DNA of 22,500 nucleotides from Prorocentrum cordatum (taxonomy: Eukaryota > Sar > Dinophyceae > Prorocentrales > Prorocentraceae). Where the stretch lies: positions 1 through 22,500 of the forward strand of contig CAUYUJ010022525.1 of the NCBI GenBank assembly GCA_963575745.1, written 5' to 3'. Positions 7,511 through 16,203 of this stretch are shown piece by piece (within the stretch, counting starts at the first letter, position 1; every line of letters starts with the position of its first letter). The position numbers and the translations under genes are program-made. The notes beneath the pieces are model-generated. The model saw nothing but the letters and a program-made list of their open reading frames with translations. It made no database searches and was not told the DNA's origin.

Positions 7511-9673
7511 ATGTCCAACGTTCATCGCAGCCTCGCTCTCGCGAGCTCGTCCGGCAGTGTCGCCGTGCCTCGCGGTGCTTCTCAGCCTGTCCCGCCTTCG
7601 CGGTTGCCTCTCTCAGCCTGCGAGGAAGGTGGACAGACGCCTGGTTCTGGCGCTGTGCAGCCTGCGTCTTTCACGGTCGCCTCGTTCAATTTCGGGTTCG
7701 AGCAGGGCATGATGACTGGTAAGCAGGCGGCCACTCACTGCGCTAACTTCGGAAGGGTGTGCGCCACGATAGTGGAGACCGCTGATGCTGATATTGTCTG
7801 TGGCTGCGAGGTCGGTGCGTTCCGTGAAGGCTTTCGCCGAGCAGGGATCAACGTGACAGAAATCCTCAGTAAGCCTTTCGGTGATGGCATTCGCTTCTCG
7901 GAGGTCGACAACTACTTGACTCTCTGGGGGTTCCGCGGTGCTTCTCAGCCTGCGGAACTGTTTCTGGATTACAGCAAAGTTTACAGGCCTCCTAGCGGCC
8001 GAGAGATTGATGCTGTTATTTCACATTTTGAGGTGAACAAACCAGGCCATGACAAGTTTCACGTGGTGATCGCCAACATGCACATCGTGTGCGGCAAGAA
8101 ACCGCCGACCATCCAGACTCGAAAGCGGACAGTTCGCCATCTCCGCTTGCACCTGGACGGCCTGGCCAAGATTCTTGAGAATCTAAACCAGGCAGTCGTT
8201 CTGCTTGTAGTCGGCGACGACAACCTCACTTTCCAGGAGGCGCGGGAGGCTTACCAGCGCGAGCAGAACGACGAGAAGGTATGGGAGGTCCATGCCACTC
8301 CGGCCGACCTCAAAGGCGACCACGTCGCGGTCTGCGGAGCAGTCGCCCGTTGCTGCTCCATTGCCGTTGGCGCGTCTTTTACGGATCGTGGCATGCGCAA
8401 CGACGCACACGATGCGGTGGCGGTTGTGCTCACTCTCCCTGGTGCTGTTCAGCCTGGGGAGAGCAAGAGGCGGAAAATTGTCGTCGAAAACGTCTCTGAC
8501 GCCGACGTCAGCGTACAGGCGGACCGCGAGTCTTCTGTGCATTGGGATCGGTCGCCGAGTTCTACTCCTCCGCTTTCACCGACTTCACCGGGTGATCCCG
8601 ACTACGTCGAGGATGTCGTTCAGAATCGCGCGGACGACTTGCACAGGGAGCTGAGGCAGCTTTGGGGCGACAGGTACGACGAGGAGTACGATCCGAAAGT
8701 CCTCCATCATCTCAGTCTCTTGCTTTTCAAAAAGAGGAAGTCCACGGAGCCAGCGGACACTAATCCAGCTGGCGCTCCTCAGCCTGGCTCGGAATATGAC
8801 ACGGCCTTTGCGTCTCAGGAGGAGACTGGCCGAGCCATTCTCTCTGTCCTGAAGCTTCGACATGACTTTCTGCGGAGCAAGAACATCGACGACATGCGCT
8901 ACGTTCTCACGGAGCCTGAGCGCCAGGAATTGGTCAGAGTAGCTCGCGACCAGTACGAGCAGTCGCGGCAGCAGCGTGCGCTTCAGGAACGGGGTATCGA
9001 AAAGGGAAAAGCGAAAGGCAAGTCTGCGCCACAAGGGGGCCATGCGGTTCCGCAGGGTCCTAACAAAGGGCCAGGCGGTAAGAAAGGTTCTCACGGTGCT
9101 TCTCAGCCTGCGGGAAAAGGTGGCCAGGCCAAGGGTGCAGGTCTGTGTAGCGTCGCCAAGTTTGTGAAAGACCAGAAGCGTAAGCGGTGGCATCGCCATT
9201 TGCAACGTGTGGCCGGTACCAAACAGATCTGGGAGGTGCTGGCCTTCTCAGGGCGCTTCGTCGTTGATTGGCTAACGCAAGCGTTGCAAGCTGATCACAG
9301 TGAGGGCCGTGATGCAGCAGTTCCCGAGGAAGCTCTGCGGCAACAGCGGCGCCGGCTGCACCACCAGAAGGCCGAGGCCATCGCGCGCTACAACGAGGGG
9401 GAGCGGCTTCCCCTCCATCTGTCTGCCCAGGCTGGCCAGCCAAAGCCGAACTTCACGCGCAGGCAGCTGGACGTGTTGCAGATGTTTGAGAGCGGAGCGC
9501 TGCTTCAAATCCGCAACCAAGCGATTCTGGCGTTGGGGCACGGCCGTCTGTTCAGGGGCGATGGCGACTACCTGGACATCGGCGGCAGCACGGGCGGTGG
9601 CTCCAGGCGCATCATCGATTCTTGGCAGCCGCCGGACTGGCGTGATTTCCTCCAATACGATCAGGACATCTGA
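7511..9673 (+). CDS. ORF A copy 2: EEP-like nuclease/phosphatase-fold protein with unknown C-terminal region
   Basis: The frame encodes 720 residues from ATG 7511; upstream in-frame ATG 7475 would add 12 residues. I chose 7511 because MSNVH is also present at 707 in copy 1. Residues of about 53-310 look like an EEP domain: SFNFG (Asn60), CEVG (Glu100), ANMHIV (His191), VGDDNLT (Asp236, Asn238) and NDAHDAVAV (Asp298, His300, Asp301). Such domains cleave phosphodiester bonds with a divalent metal; activity here is inference. A Pro/Ser linker follows (about 340-365), then acidic and basic helical segments, a Lys/Gly-rich tract (about 495-545), and a C-terminal part (about 546-720) with RKRWHRHLQR and GDGDYLDIGGSTGGGSRR that I do not recognise. 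No signal peptide or membrane segment is seen. The 18-base word encodes GASQPA at residues 143 and 529. It has no RT partner in the unit. Confidence 0.78.
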   Translation: MSNVHRSLALASSSGSVAVPRGASQPVPPSRLPLSACEEGGQTPGSGAVQPASFTVASFNFGFEQGMMTGKQAATHCANFGRVCATIVETADADIVCGCEVGAFREGFRRAGINVTEILSKPFGDGIRFSEVDNYLTLWGFRGASQPAELFLDYSKVYRPPSGREIDAVISHFEVNKPGHDKFHVVIANMHIVCGKKPPTIQTRKRTVRHLRLHLDGLAKILENLNQAVVLLVVGDDNLTFQEAREAYQREQNDEKVWEVHATPADLKGDHVAVCGAVARCCSIAVGASFTDRGMRNDAHDAVAVVLTLPGAVQPGESKRRKIVVENVSDADVSVQADRESSVHWDRSPSSTPPLSPTSPGDPDYVEDVVQNRADDLHRELRQLWGDRYDEEYDPKVLHHLSLLLFKKRKSTEPADTNPAGAPQPGSEYDTAFASQEETGRAILSVLKLRHDFLRSKNIDDMRYVLTEPERQELVRVARDQYEQSRQQRALQERGIEKGKAKGKSAPQGGHAVPQGPNKGPGGKKGSHGASQPAGKGGQAKGAGLCSVAKFVKDQKRKRWHRHLQRVAGTKQIWEVLAFSGRFVVDWLTQALQADHSEGRDAAVPEEALRQQRRRLHHQKAEAIARYNEGERLPLHLSAQAGQPKPNFTRRQLDVLQMFESGALLQIRNQAILALGHGRLFRGDGDYLDIGGSTGGGSRRIIDSWQPPDWRDFLQYDQDI

Positions 9674-9806
9674 GTTTTGCAAGTCTCCCTGCCCGCGGTG
9701 CTTCTCAGCCTGCGGTCTGCCGCTCTCCAGCTGCGGTCTCGAGCAGTAGTGTTTGAAAGCATGCGAGTTCCTGCGGTGCTTCTCAGCCTGCAGGTTTCGC
9801 AGCCTG

Positions 9807-10248
9807 CGCTCTGCAGTACAAGTGCTTTTCAGCATGCGACATCCTGCGGTGCTTCTCAGCCTGCAGGGTTCGCAACGTGCGGTTTGCAATGCATTCCTTT
9901 TCAGTATGCGGGTTCTTGCGGTGTTTCTCAGGCTGCAGGGCTCCGAGGCTCTTCGCTTCGATGCCAATGTTTTCAGACACCGTAGCTCCGTTCCGTAAAC
10001 ATCTTCCAAGAGCCGCTCGCAACCTTTTGCAGCTGGCTGTCTGCAGACGTAGTCTGTCTCAGCATGCGAGCTCCCGCGCGCTTCGCCGGCTTTTGCTGCG
10101 CGGACAATTTTCTCACGCACGTCAGCGCCGTTTGTAGGCGTCAGAAAAACATGTAGACATTCACGAAGGGCTTAGTCTGTATATCGCCACATCATTACAT
10201 ACGCAGTCGTCGAACACATCGGTGTACATTCAGCGCTTTGTCCTTCTA
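9807..10248 (+). repeat. Shared 3' module, copy R3 (after ORF A, unit 2)
   Basis: This is the same block as R1 and R2. It is nearly full length and keeps the roughly 33-base segment lost from R1. The stretch between the ORF A stop (9673) and this module holds 18-base words at 9696 and 9774, and 9847 lies inside; 9774, 9847 and the variant at 9919 are spaced 73 and 72 bases apart. Confidence 0.85.
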
Positions 10249-10300
10249 CAGCATTCTTTCCGTTGATAACAGTGTTCTGATGGGTTCGCTTCGTTCTAAA

Positions 10301-11096
10301 AGCGTTGATAGCAGTGTCTCGTTTGCGGACAACTCATTCTATATCAACTCACTGATACCGAGTTTCCTCTCACCATAAGTGAATGCATACCAGTGTATGT
10401 TGGTTACTACAAAGTGGGTTCCTACAACCGACTTCATGATCGCTATCATCATCGCAGATTTCACTCATCCTCATCACCACGACTGGTTCACGTTGGCCTG
10501 CGGTGCTTCTCAGCCTGCAGTTCCTTTCGTTACACTGTAGTTGAAAGCCGTTTCATAGCAGTGACATCGTTTAAGACAACTTTTAGTATTGGGGGAGTGT
10601 CCGATAGCAGCGTTTTCTTTTTACTTATAACAAGCGTTGATAGCATTTCCTCGTTTGTGGCAAAACTCATTAATATATCAAACTCATTCATACAGATTGT
10701 TTTCTTTTCGCAGCAATGAATGCACAGCAGTGTACCTGCATTACTGGCCCCCACACTCCAGTATCACTAAATCATCATCACGATTTCCTACACGGTGTGC
10801 GCGGCGGTCGCCATGAGTGAATAGTTTTTCGAGGAGAACTTCTCGCAGTGATTTGGCGCTGAAGATGGTTCAATAGTGAAACTCATTTGTGATACTGCTT
10901 TCATTGGAAGTTTGAATCGGTTGTGCAGCGCCTCGTTTAAACTCCACTTTGTGGTAATTGCTAGTAGTTGTCAATGCCAGCGTTTCTTTTTAATTGTGCA
11001 AGCGTTGGTAGCAGTGTCTCGTTTGTGGTTAGTTATAACAGCGTTGACAGCAGTGTCTCGTTTGCGGACACCTCATTGTACATCAACTCGCTGATA
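10301..11096 (+). repeat. Spacer with diverged ~60-bp repeats (unit 2)
   Basis: Copies of the AGCGTTGATAGCAGTGTCTC family lie at about 10301, 10633, 11001 and 11040, in the same order as in unit 1. Between about 10540 and 10980 this spacer differs from unit 1 by many one-base insertions and deletions, unlike the adjacent DNA. No gene is supported here. Confidence 0.75.
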
Positions 11097-11199
11097 CCGG
11101 GTTTCCTATCAACACCATCATCATCATCCTTAACAATGTTTGCTCGAGTTTCACCTGGCCGTCCAGCCGCGGCGGTGCTCCTCAGCCTGCCTTGTCACA

Positions 11200-12585
11200 A
11201 TGCCAGCACGCGGCAAGGCATCGCCCCCGCCACCCCCGGCCCCGAGCGATGGCCCGTGGGAGATTCTGCCGGATCCGCCCGCACCGACTCCTCAGCCAGG
11301 TGTCGACGTGGTCTTTGAGCAGGCTCACCTCGAAGACATCCGCCGTACACCAGGGATGGGCGGCAAGACCGCCTGCCAGTGGCAGCGCGCGCTGCGCGCC
11401 GAGTGCATTGTTAACAACTTGTCGTTCAAAGACGTAACAAACGACCCGTCCTACGACTGGAAGCAACTGCTTCGGTCTGCCGCTCCGGGTTTCGCTGAGC
11501 GCATAATCGGGCAGGGAATCGCCCAGGTTCTCTTTCGCATCATCGAGACAGAGCGCGACCCTAACTACTCCAACACGGATGGCCACGGCAGGCACTTCTT
11601 CGAGTTCCGTCGTGCAGACGGTTCAGCCATGCGCCTGCATTACCTTAAGAACGGCCGACCCGATGAGCCCACCTATGTCGGTCCACCACGCGCCGTTGCT
11701 CAGCCTGCCGTGCCTGAGCCTGGCGCTGCTCAGCCTCATGTTCCTCGTGGCTGCGCTGCTCAGACTGCCGTGCCTGACGGTGGCGCTGCTCAGCCTGCCG
11801 AGACTGGCGGTGATGCCCCACTGCTCTTCACACAGGAGCACCTGCAAGAGGCCGCCTGCTCGCGCCAGATTGTGGGCCGCGACGAAGCCAGCGCCGCTCT
11901 CCAATCGCTGTTGCACTACCACCATGGCGAGACTGCCCCAGGTGCTGTTGACATCACCGTTGGCTCAGCATTTGACTGGCTTCGATGGGTGGCACATATC
12001 GAAGGTGCGCGCGACGTCATCCGCAATGGCGTCCACAGGGTCTACGCTGTCCGCTGGAATCCGCACTGGGCTCCAGAGGCCGTCTTCTGCTACGGCAACA
12101 ACACCTACAGCACACCTGGTGCCCCGCAAATCGCGCTACACAGGCTCGTGGAGCCACGCGCGAATTGTGACTCACCGGAACGCCAATTGGGTGACCGAAC
12201 CGTTGCTATCTGCGGCCCCTGTGGCAGCTACGCCGTGGCTGGTGTTGCGGGATCAAATAACCTGGTAGTGATCTCTGGCAAACGAGATGTGGTGCTTCTC
12301 AGCCTGCACTCATGTGACACGCAATGCCGTGCCCTGCAATCGCGTGGTGTTTCTCAGCCTGCACTCGCAGGTCCTTCGGAGGTCAATTGTTATGAGTTTG
12401 GCACGGTCTCGGTCAAGTACAGCGTGCTGTGGGGATCCCGAGATGGGGCCTGGCTCAAGGTGCTCAAGACGTACTGGAGTGTCCCAGAGCCGGAGTGCCA
12501 GCTGATCCTCGGGAGTTGGAACGGCATTTTCAGGCCGTGGCCGGACACGTTCTGGATCAGGACGGGGGGTCCGAGCCCGAGATAG
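11200..12585 (+). CDS. ORF B copy 2: intact 461-residue protein of unknown family
   Basis: I do not recognise this protein. From ATG 11200 it has a Pro-rich leader (residues 8-34), a compact charged and aromatic domain (about 38-150, with FEQAHLEDIRRTPG, SYDWKQLL, GFAERIIGQG and HFFEFRR), a degenerate AQPA/AAQP repeat (about 166-202), and a C-terminal domain (about 205-455) rich in Trp and Cys (WLRWVAHIEGARDVI, YAVRWNPHW, CGPCGSYAVAG, YEFGTVSVKYSVLWG). An in-frame ATG at 11140 would add 20 residues; 11200 is preferred because it begins the conserved leader. The 18-base word family contributes VLLSLH and GVSQPA at about 365 and 384 in two frames. No signal peptide or clear membrane span is seen. 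It follows ORF A at about 1.5 kb on the same strand. Comparing codons 4337-4890 with unit 2, I count about five silent and five replacement changes. Confidence 0.72.
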   Translation: MPARGKASPPPPPAPSDGPWEILPDPPAPTPQPGVDVVFEQAHLEDIRRTPGMGGKTACQWQRALRAECIVNNLSFKDVTNDPSYDWKQLLRSAAPGFAERIIGQGIAQVLFRIIETERDPNYSNTDGHGRHFFEFRRADGSAMRLHYLKNGRPDEPTYVGPPRAVAQPAVPEPGAAQPHVPRGCAAQTAVPDGGAAQPAETGGDAPLLFTQEHLQEAACSRQIVGRDEASAALQSLLHYHHGETAPGAVDITVGSAFDWLRWVAHIEGARDVIRNGVHRVYAVRWNPHWAPEAVFCYGNNTYSTPGAPQIALHRLVEPRANCDSPERQLGDRTVAICGPCGSYAVAGVAGSNNLVVISGKRDVVLLSLHSCDTQCRALQSRGVSQPALAGPSEVNCYEFGTVSVKYSVLWGSRDGAWLKVLKTYWSVPEPECQLILGSWNGIFRPWPDTFWIRTGGPSPR

Positions 12586-12592
12586 ATGCTAG

Positions 12593-13039
12593 CGCTCTGC
12601 AGTACAAGTGCTTTTTCAGCATGCGACATCCTGCGGTGCTTCTCAGCCTGCAGGGTTCGCAGCGTGCGGTTTGCAATGCATTCCTTTTCAGTATGCGAGT
12701 TCCTGCGGTGTTTCTCAGGTTGCAGGGCTCCGAGGCTCTTCCCTTCGATGCCAATGTTTTCAGACACCGTAGCTCCGTTCCGTAAGCATCTTCCAAGAGC
12801 CGCTCGCAACTTTTTGCAGCTGGCGGTCTGCAGACGTAGTCTGTCTCAGCATGCGAGCTCCCGCACGCTTCGCCGGCTTTTGCTGCGCGGACAATTTTCT
12901 CACACACGACAGCGCCGTTTGTAGGCGTCAGAAAAAACATGTAGACATTCACGAAGGGCTCAGTCTGTATATCGTCCACACATTACATACGCAGGTCGTC
13001 GACACATCGGTGTACATTTCAGGCGCTTTGTTCCTTCTA
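12593..13039 (+). repeat. Shared 3' module, copy R4 (after ORF B, unit 2)
   Basis: This is the fourth copy of the 3' module, starting a few bases after the ORF B stop at 12585. It has an exact 18-base word at 12634 and a variant at 12706. The last 100 bases contain several one-base insertions relative to R2. Confidence 0.85.
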
Positions 13040-13056
13040 GCTTGGGTCGCTTCGTG

Positions 13057-13388
13057 TGCTGAGGCTGAGGCTTTATGCAGGCTGGGCTGTGAGTGCAGGC
13101 TGAGGCTGAGGCCGAGGCCGACGGCAGACTGACGCTGAGGCTGAAGCAGGCTGAGGCTGAGGCAGAGGCAGGCTGAGGCTGAGGCTGAGGCTGAGGCAGG
13201 CTGATGCTGAGGCAGGCTGGGGCTGAGGCTGAGGCTGATGCAGGCTGAGGCTGAGGCAGGCTGAGGCTAAGGCCGAGGCCGAAGGCAGACTGATGCTGAG
13301 GCTGAAGCAGGCTGAGGCTGAGGCTGAGGCAGGCTGAGGCTGAGGCAGGCGGAGGCTGAGGCTGAGGCAGAGGCAGGCTGAGGCTGTG
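13057..13388. repeat. GGCTGA / GCAGGCTGAG satellite (unit 2)
   Basis: This is the same satellite as at 6220-6548, with nearly the same internal variant order but a disturbed left edge (GGCTTTATGCAGGCTGGGCTG). It is followed by the conserved unit terminus (TGACTGCGACTGCCGTTGCC to CTTTGCCGGGATA). Confidence 0.94.
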
Positions 13389-13604
13389 ACTGCGACTGCC
13401 GTTGCCACTGCGACTGTCCTCGCGAATGCGACAACGACTGCGAGAACAGCAGAATTCTACAACTGGATTCTCATCCGAATCTTAAGGGGAATGCTTCCAG
13501 ATATGCTCCTACACATGGCTGTTAGGTTGCTTTGCCGGGATATTTTTTTTTTATCTTGGCAGGCGTTTATGAACATGGTTTGGGGAGAGGGCGGCAACCC
13601 GAGA

Positions 13605-13783
13605 ATCATGTTCCCCGGAAACTTTCCGGGAGCATGATTTGCTCGGCTCTCTTAAGAGGGGGGCTCTGGGGGCTTACCGAGGGGCCCTTTTTGGCCTTGT
13701 CGGCAAGCATATTGGGAACATGGTTGGGTCTGTGGGCGGAAGCCCATGGAATCATGTTCCTGGAAAGCTCTGGGAAATACGAT
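13605..13783. repeat. Pair of imperfect hairpins at array edge
   Basis: At 13605-13638, ATCATGTTCCCCGGAAA is followed after one base by TTTCCGGGAGCATGAT, an inverted repeat with a single-base gap and one mismatch. A diverged relative lies at 13751-13783 (ATCATGTTCCTGGAAAG, then TGGGAAATACGAT). Each is followed by a short ACCGAGG or GCTCGG-like word. They may be pieces of a short inverted-repeat element. Confidence 0.55.
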
Positions 13784-13789
13784 TTACCG

Positions 13790-14300
13790 AGGTCTCATTG
13801 GGGCCTGCAGGGGACTTCCCTGGGGGGCCCTTGGGGCCTTATTGGGGCTTCCGGGGGGCCTCTTGGGAGCCTCTCGGGGTTTCTTGGGAGCCTCCTGATG
13901 GCCTCCGGGGGCGTCATAGGAGCCTCTCAGGCTGGAGACCTTGAAATGTCGCGCTCTTCGGGCCCTCTTGGGTCGCTCTTGGGGCTCTCTTGGGGCGCTC
14001 TCGAGGCCCTCTTGAATCATCTGGGGAGCCTCCTGGGCCGTCTTTGGTCTTTCCTTGGGAGCCTCTTCGGCCGTCTTGGAGCGATCTGAAGGGCCTCTGA
14101 CGCCGTCCGGGACCGTGAGGAAGCGGAACATGCGAGAGCGCAAAAATGCTGGGCCCTTTGGAAGGGCCTCTGGAGGCGCTCTTGGGGCGTTTTGGCGGCG
14201 TCGTCGGCCGTCCTGAGGCCATCTTCGGCGTGTCCGGGGCCTCTTGGGGCTGTCTTGGCAATCTTTAGGGCACTCTTGGCGTGTCGTGGCGTGTTTGGGA
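13790..14300. repeat. Degenerate CTTGGGGCC/CTCTTGGGAGCC repeat tract
   Basis: The plus strand is a loose repetition of GGGGCCTCTTGGGAGCC-like words. It opens frames on both strands (Gly/Leu/Ser-rich forward, Pro/Arg/Lys-rich reverse) of up to 243 codons, but they follow the repeat and have no domain-like pattern. I treat it as a repeat, not a gene. Confidence 0.7.
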
Positions 14301-14379
14301 GCGGGCCCGAGCTGTCTTGTGATGTGTCGCCGCGGCTTTCTCGCGTCTGGAAGGCTCGCGCTCATGCTGGGATTCCGTG

Positions 14380-14640
14380 CGTTCAATGATGCTTTCGCGC
14401 GCGCGCATGGCGCGCAGCGGGAGCGCGTTTGAGATGCGCGCGCTCGCCGATGCCATCGCGCGCGACCTCCGCTGCGGGCGAAGCGCGCGCATCGCCCCCC
14501 CCCCCACCCCCCCACGCGCGTGCCAGCGTCGCGAGACGAGCCCGGCGCGCGCCGCTGGCACGCGAGCGGGGGGGATGACGCGCGCGCCCGCGCGAGAAAT
14601 TAGCGACCCCCCCAAGAACAGCGCATAGTCCGTCCGCGTT
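14380..14640. other. Very GC-rich GCGCGC stretch with poly-C run
   Basis: This segment is dominated by CGCGCG and GCGCGC words and a C-run at about 14496-14515. No gene is supported. Homopolymers and alternating GC make local sequence errors likely. Confidence 0.6.
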
Positions 14641-14816
14641 GCGCTCGGCGCCATGGCCATGGTTTATGGACGGGCAGTGGTGTCAGAGTTGAAGTCGCAC
14701 ATCGCCAATCGCAGGTCGGCACGTTACAGTTGAGAATACTGGAAATAGACGCAGTATTTCTGTCAAGTGATATGTCTGTGGATTCTATATTATAGGTAAT
14801 GAGGAGGTAAGATATC

Positions 14817-15622
14817 TCATTCGGCCATGATCTCCAGGGTCTCGACCTCTGTGGCGATATGTAAGTGTGTACCCAAACGGAGTCCCCATTGTTGCTTGGT
14901 AGTGACCTGGCTATGGTAGGCAACTGGTTTGTAGCCTTGTCGCCAAACCAGTACTTGAAGTTTGCGCGGAATCTGTTGCCTCCGTCGTAACTCGGTTAGT
15001 AATGCAGCATGGTCGCCAATGGCAGCGGATGGCCGTCTCTTCCCCCGTGCAAGCTGGATGTGGTTCGGTAGGCTCGTAGACGTCGTAGTCACCGTTGTAG
15101 CATTGGTCGTCGATCGTGTGCTTCAGGTGTGCTACATTTAAGGTTTCAGTAGTCCTGAGCGGGATCGGTATTAATTTCAAACACAGGCTCCACGTAATCG
15201 TGCGGTGCAGTTAGGAAGGCTTATCTCGGCAGTATGGCTCAGCTTGTGAAGTTCTTGCTCCCTGGTAGCTTCGTGCCATGCACGAGCAAGATGGTCCAGG
15301 CGTGAATCGTCGTTGTCGGTGGAAGCCCTGTAGATTGTAGATCTTCAGGTTGCGTAGTTGCAGTCCCTTCAATTAACGGCATCCGCGCCGCCGGTCTTGG
15401 AGTGGGAGCGAGGCGTGTCGTCCTTGTCGGTAGTGACCTTAACGACCACTTGTGCCCATTTGCTGTCCCATGGTAGGTTCCCCTCCTACATGCCAGACAC
15501 CTGGGCGAACCATTGCTGCATCTTGCTGGCGTCCCCCTCCTTCGTGTTAGCAATCTGGGCTGACCAGCTGGGAGTGTTTGCTGGCGCCGTTGCGGTAAGC
15601 ACTGGCGGAGGCAGCGTTTCAC
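14817..15622 (-). pseudogene. Possible frameshifted coding relic, family unknown
   Basis: Composition falls to ordinary levels here, and the minus strand gives protein-like segments in different frames. Reading toward lower coordinates these are ANTPSWSAQIANTKEGD, DDSRLDHLARAWHEATREQE, TETLNVAHLKHTIDDQCYNG and TELRRRQQIPRKLQVLVWRQ (just under 15092). No frame is open throughout. The order is consistent with one decayed protein, perhaps from a transposable element, but I recognise no domain, so this is a weak call. Confidence 0.3.
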
Positions 15623-15718
15623 GTTGCAGTTTGGTGTTTCATAACCCAGTTTTAATCCAACTAGAACGGCTACGGACCCCCGTCCTCCTCGTTATCCTTG
15701 TTTCCCCTTCCTCTCTCA

Positions 15719-15755
15719 ATTCCTCTCTCTCTCTCTCTCTGTTTTTCTCTCCCTT

Positions 15756-15795
<40 letters not shown>

Positions 15796-15803
15796 TCTCC
15801 CTG
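15719..15803. repeat. CT microsatellite / polypyrimidine tract
   Basis: CT dinucleotides run through TCCTCTCTCTCTCT and CGCTCTCTCTCTC blocks, followed by more mixed C/T-rich DNA to about 15890. The Ser/Leu-rich open frames across it are repeat artefacts. Confidence 0.9.
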
Positions 15804-16018
15804 TCCTGCCCCTGGTCTCTCACTCTCTCCCTCTTCTTCTCCCTCTTGCTCTCGGTGTCCCTGTCCCTCTTCTTCGCCCTCCCCGTGGCCGCCTCATGAT
15901 CTTTGGCCTCCTCCTCGTTGCCGCCAGGCGCCCGCGGAGCCGAGGGCAGGCGGGCTCGGGCCCGTGCCTAGCGGCGCAGGCGTCCCAGGCGTCCGTGGAT
16001 GCTTGCTGCTGATGCTGT

Positions 16019-16202
16019 TGATGCTCCTCCTCCTCCTCCTCCTCCTCCCCTTCTTCCTCCCCCTCCTCCTCCTCCTCCTCCTCCTCCTCCTCCTCCTCCT
16101 CCTCCTCCTCCTCCCTTTCCTCCTCCTCCTCCTCCTCCTCCTCCTTCTCCTCCTTCTCCTCCTCCTCCTCCTCCTCCTCCTCCTCCTCCTCCTCCCCCTC
16201 CT
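16019..16202. repeat. CTC/TCC trinucleotide tract directly 5' of spliced-leader relic
   Basis: About 180 bases of almost pure pyrimidine, mostly CTC triplets with a few CTT and CCC variants. It ends one base before the SL relic at 16204. Frames across it give Leu, Pro or Ser runs forward and Glu or Arg runs in reverse, which are not genes. Confidence 0.93.
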
Positions 16203-16203
16203 C

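Larger units (their letters stand above)
767..12651 (+). repeat. Dispersed 18-base word family CGGTGCTTCTCAGCCTGC
   Basis: Exact copies start at 768, 795, 1127, 2288, 2890, 2968, 3041, 3663, 5807, 7936, 9094, 9696, 9774, 9847, 10501 and 12634. Near copies occur at about 3113, 4310, 5462, 5517, 5879, 7573, 9919, 11173, 12290, 12345 and 12706. All are in plus orientation and all lie in the tandem array; I see none from 13550 to 22500. Inside the ORFs the word is read in three frames, as GASQPA, VLLSL and RCFSAC, and it also lies in the non-coding 3' modules and spacer. The range given is the span of the family, not one element. Whether it is a mobile short element, an introner-like relic or a binding site cannot be told from this window. 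Confidence 0.85.
6711..13550 (+). repeat. Tandem array unit 2 (about 6.8 kb), right edge of array
   Basis: This second copy of the composite unit has the same block order as unit 1. Its last shared sequence is CTTTGCCGGGATA, followed by a T-run at about 13542-13552. After the matching GGGATA in unit 1 (about 6700) the next unit begins, while here the sequence changes to unrelated DNA. The array therefore ends at about 13550. Confidence 0.88.

Noticed and set aside
13784-14515. Minus-strand 243-codon open frame rich in Pro, Arg and Lys
   Set aside because: It follows a degenerate G/C repeat and GCGCGC DNA; no motif supports a gene.
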